From positions 1 through 5,901 of the forward strand of contig JAJZTV010000137.1 in NCBI GenBank assembly GCA_021847385.1: a DNA stretch of 5,901 bases, written 5' to 3'. A program made the position numbers and the translations under genes. The notes beneath the pieces were generated by a model. The model was not told where the DNA came from, did no database searches, and worked only from the letters and a program-made list of their open reading frames with translations. This document shows, piece by piece, positions 5,861 through 5,901 of this stretch (position 1 is the stretch's first letter; each line of letters opens with the position of its first letter). This stretch comes from Pseudomonadota bacterium (lineage in GTDB: Bacteria > Pseudomonadota > Gammaproteobacteria > Burkholderiales > Thiobacillaceae).

Positions 5861-5901
5861 GCTGGTTTCAACCGGTTTGAAATGGCCGCTAAACCCCGCT
5901 A
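5861..5901 (-). promoter_or_regulatory. ilvA upstream region with a palindrome and spaced direct repeats
   Basis: Just ahead of the ilvA ATG lies AACCGGTT (5870-5877), a perfect 8-bp palindrome. It overlaps a wider dyad, TTTCAA (5866-5871) with TTGAAA (5877-5882). Further out, CCGCTA occurs twice (5886-5891 and 5896-5901) with a period of 10 bp, about one helical turn. These may be an operator, or a leader hairpin near the ribosome binding region. The window ends here, so the promoter itself cannot be judged. Confidence 0.25.

Overview
This is a GC-rich, gene-dense bacterial window. The protein sequences look proteobacterial, most likely betaproteobacterial. The CCA-adding enzyme is the bacterial type with an HD phosphohydrolase domain, as in E. 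coli. The threonine deaminase N-terminus (MSDYLEKILLARVYDVAIE) is the form I associate with Betaproteobacteria. This placement comes from sequence recognition; no database search was run.

Layout. Plus strand, 1-1791: the 3' part of cca (its start lies outside the window), a candidate promoter and structured leader, a 67-aa DUF2892 membrane protein with a very strong ribosome binding site, a perfect 15-bp intrinsic terminator, and a small GFA-family zinc protein of clearly lower GC. Minus strand, 1858-5860, transcribed right to left: ilvA first, then a 125-bp gap, then a tight three-gene unit. That unit encodes an alpha/beta hydrolase, an acyl carrier protein and a KAS II-type beta-ketoacyl-ACP synthase. 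The GFA gene and the synthase gene converge, with 66 bp between them.

How the genes work together. cca (tRNA 3'-end maturation) and ilvA (first committed step to isoleucine) are housekeeping genes. The hydrolase-ACP-synthase unit is the most interesting part. Spacing is 12 bp and then a 4-bp overlap, which suggests coordinated, probably coupled, translation. It carries a carrier and a condensing enzyme but no ketoreductase, dehydratase, malonyltransferase or other fatty-acid gene inside the window. The hydrolase has cysteine instead of serine at its nucleophile position (G-L-C-I-G), and the synthase has an altered GFGG gating loop (A-F-G-G). Together these suggest a specialised acyl-ACP pathway, possibly with acyl transfer instead of simple hydrolysis. 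The product cannot be told from the window. I see no CRISPR array, tRNA, rRNA, insertion sequence or phage gene.
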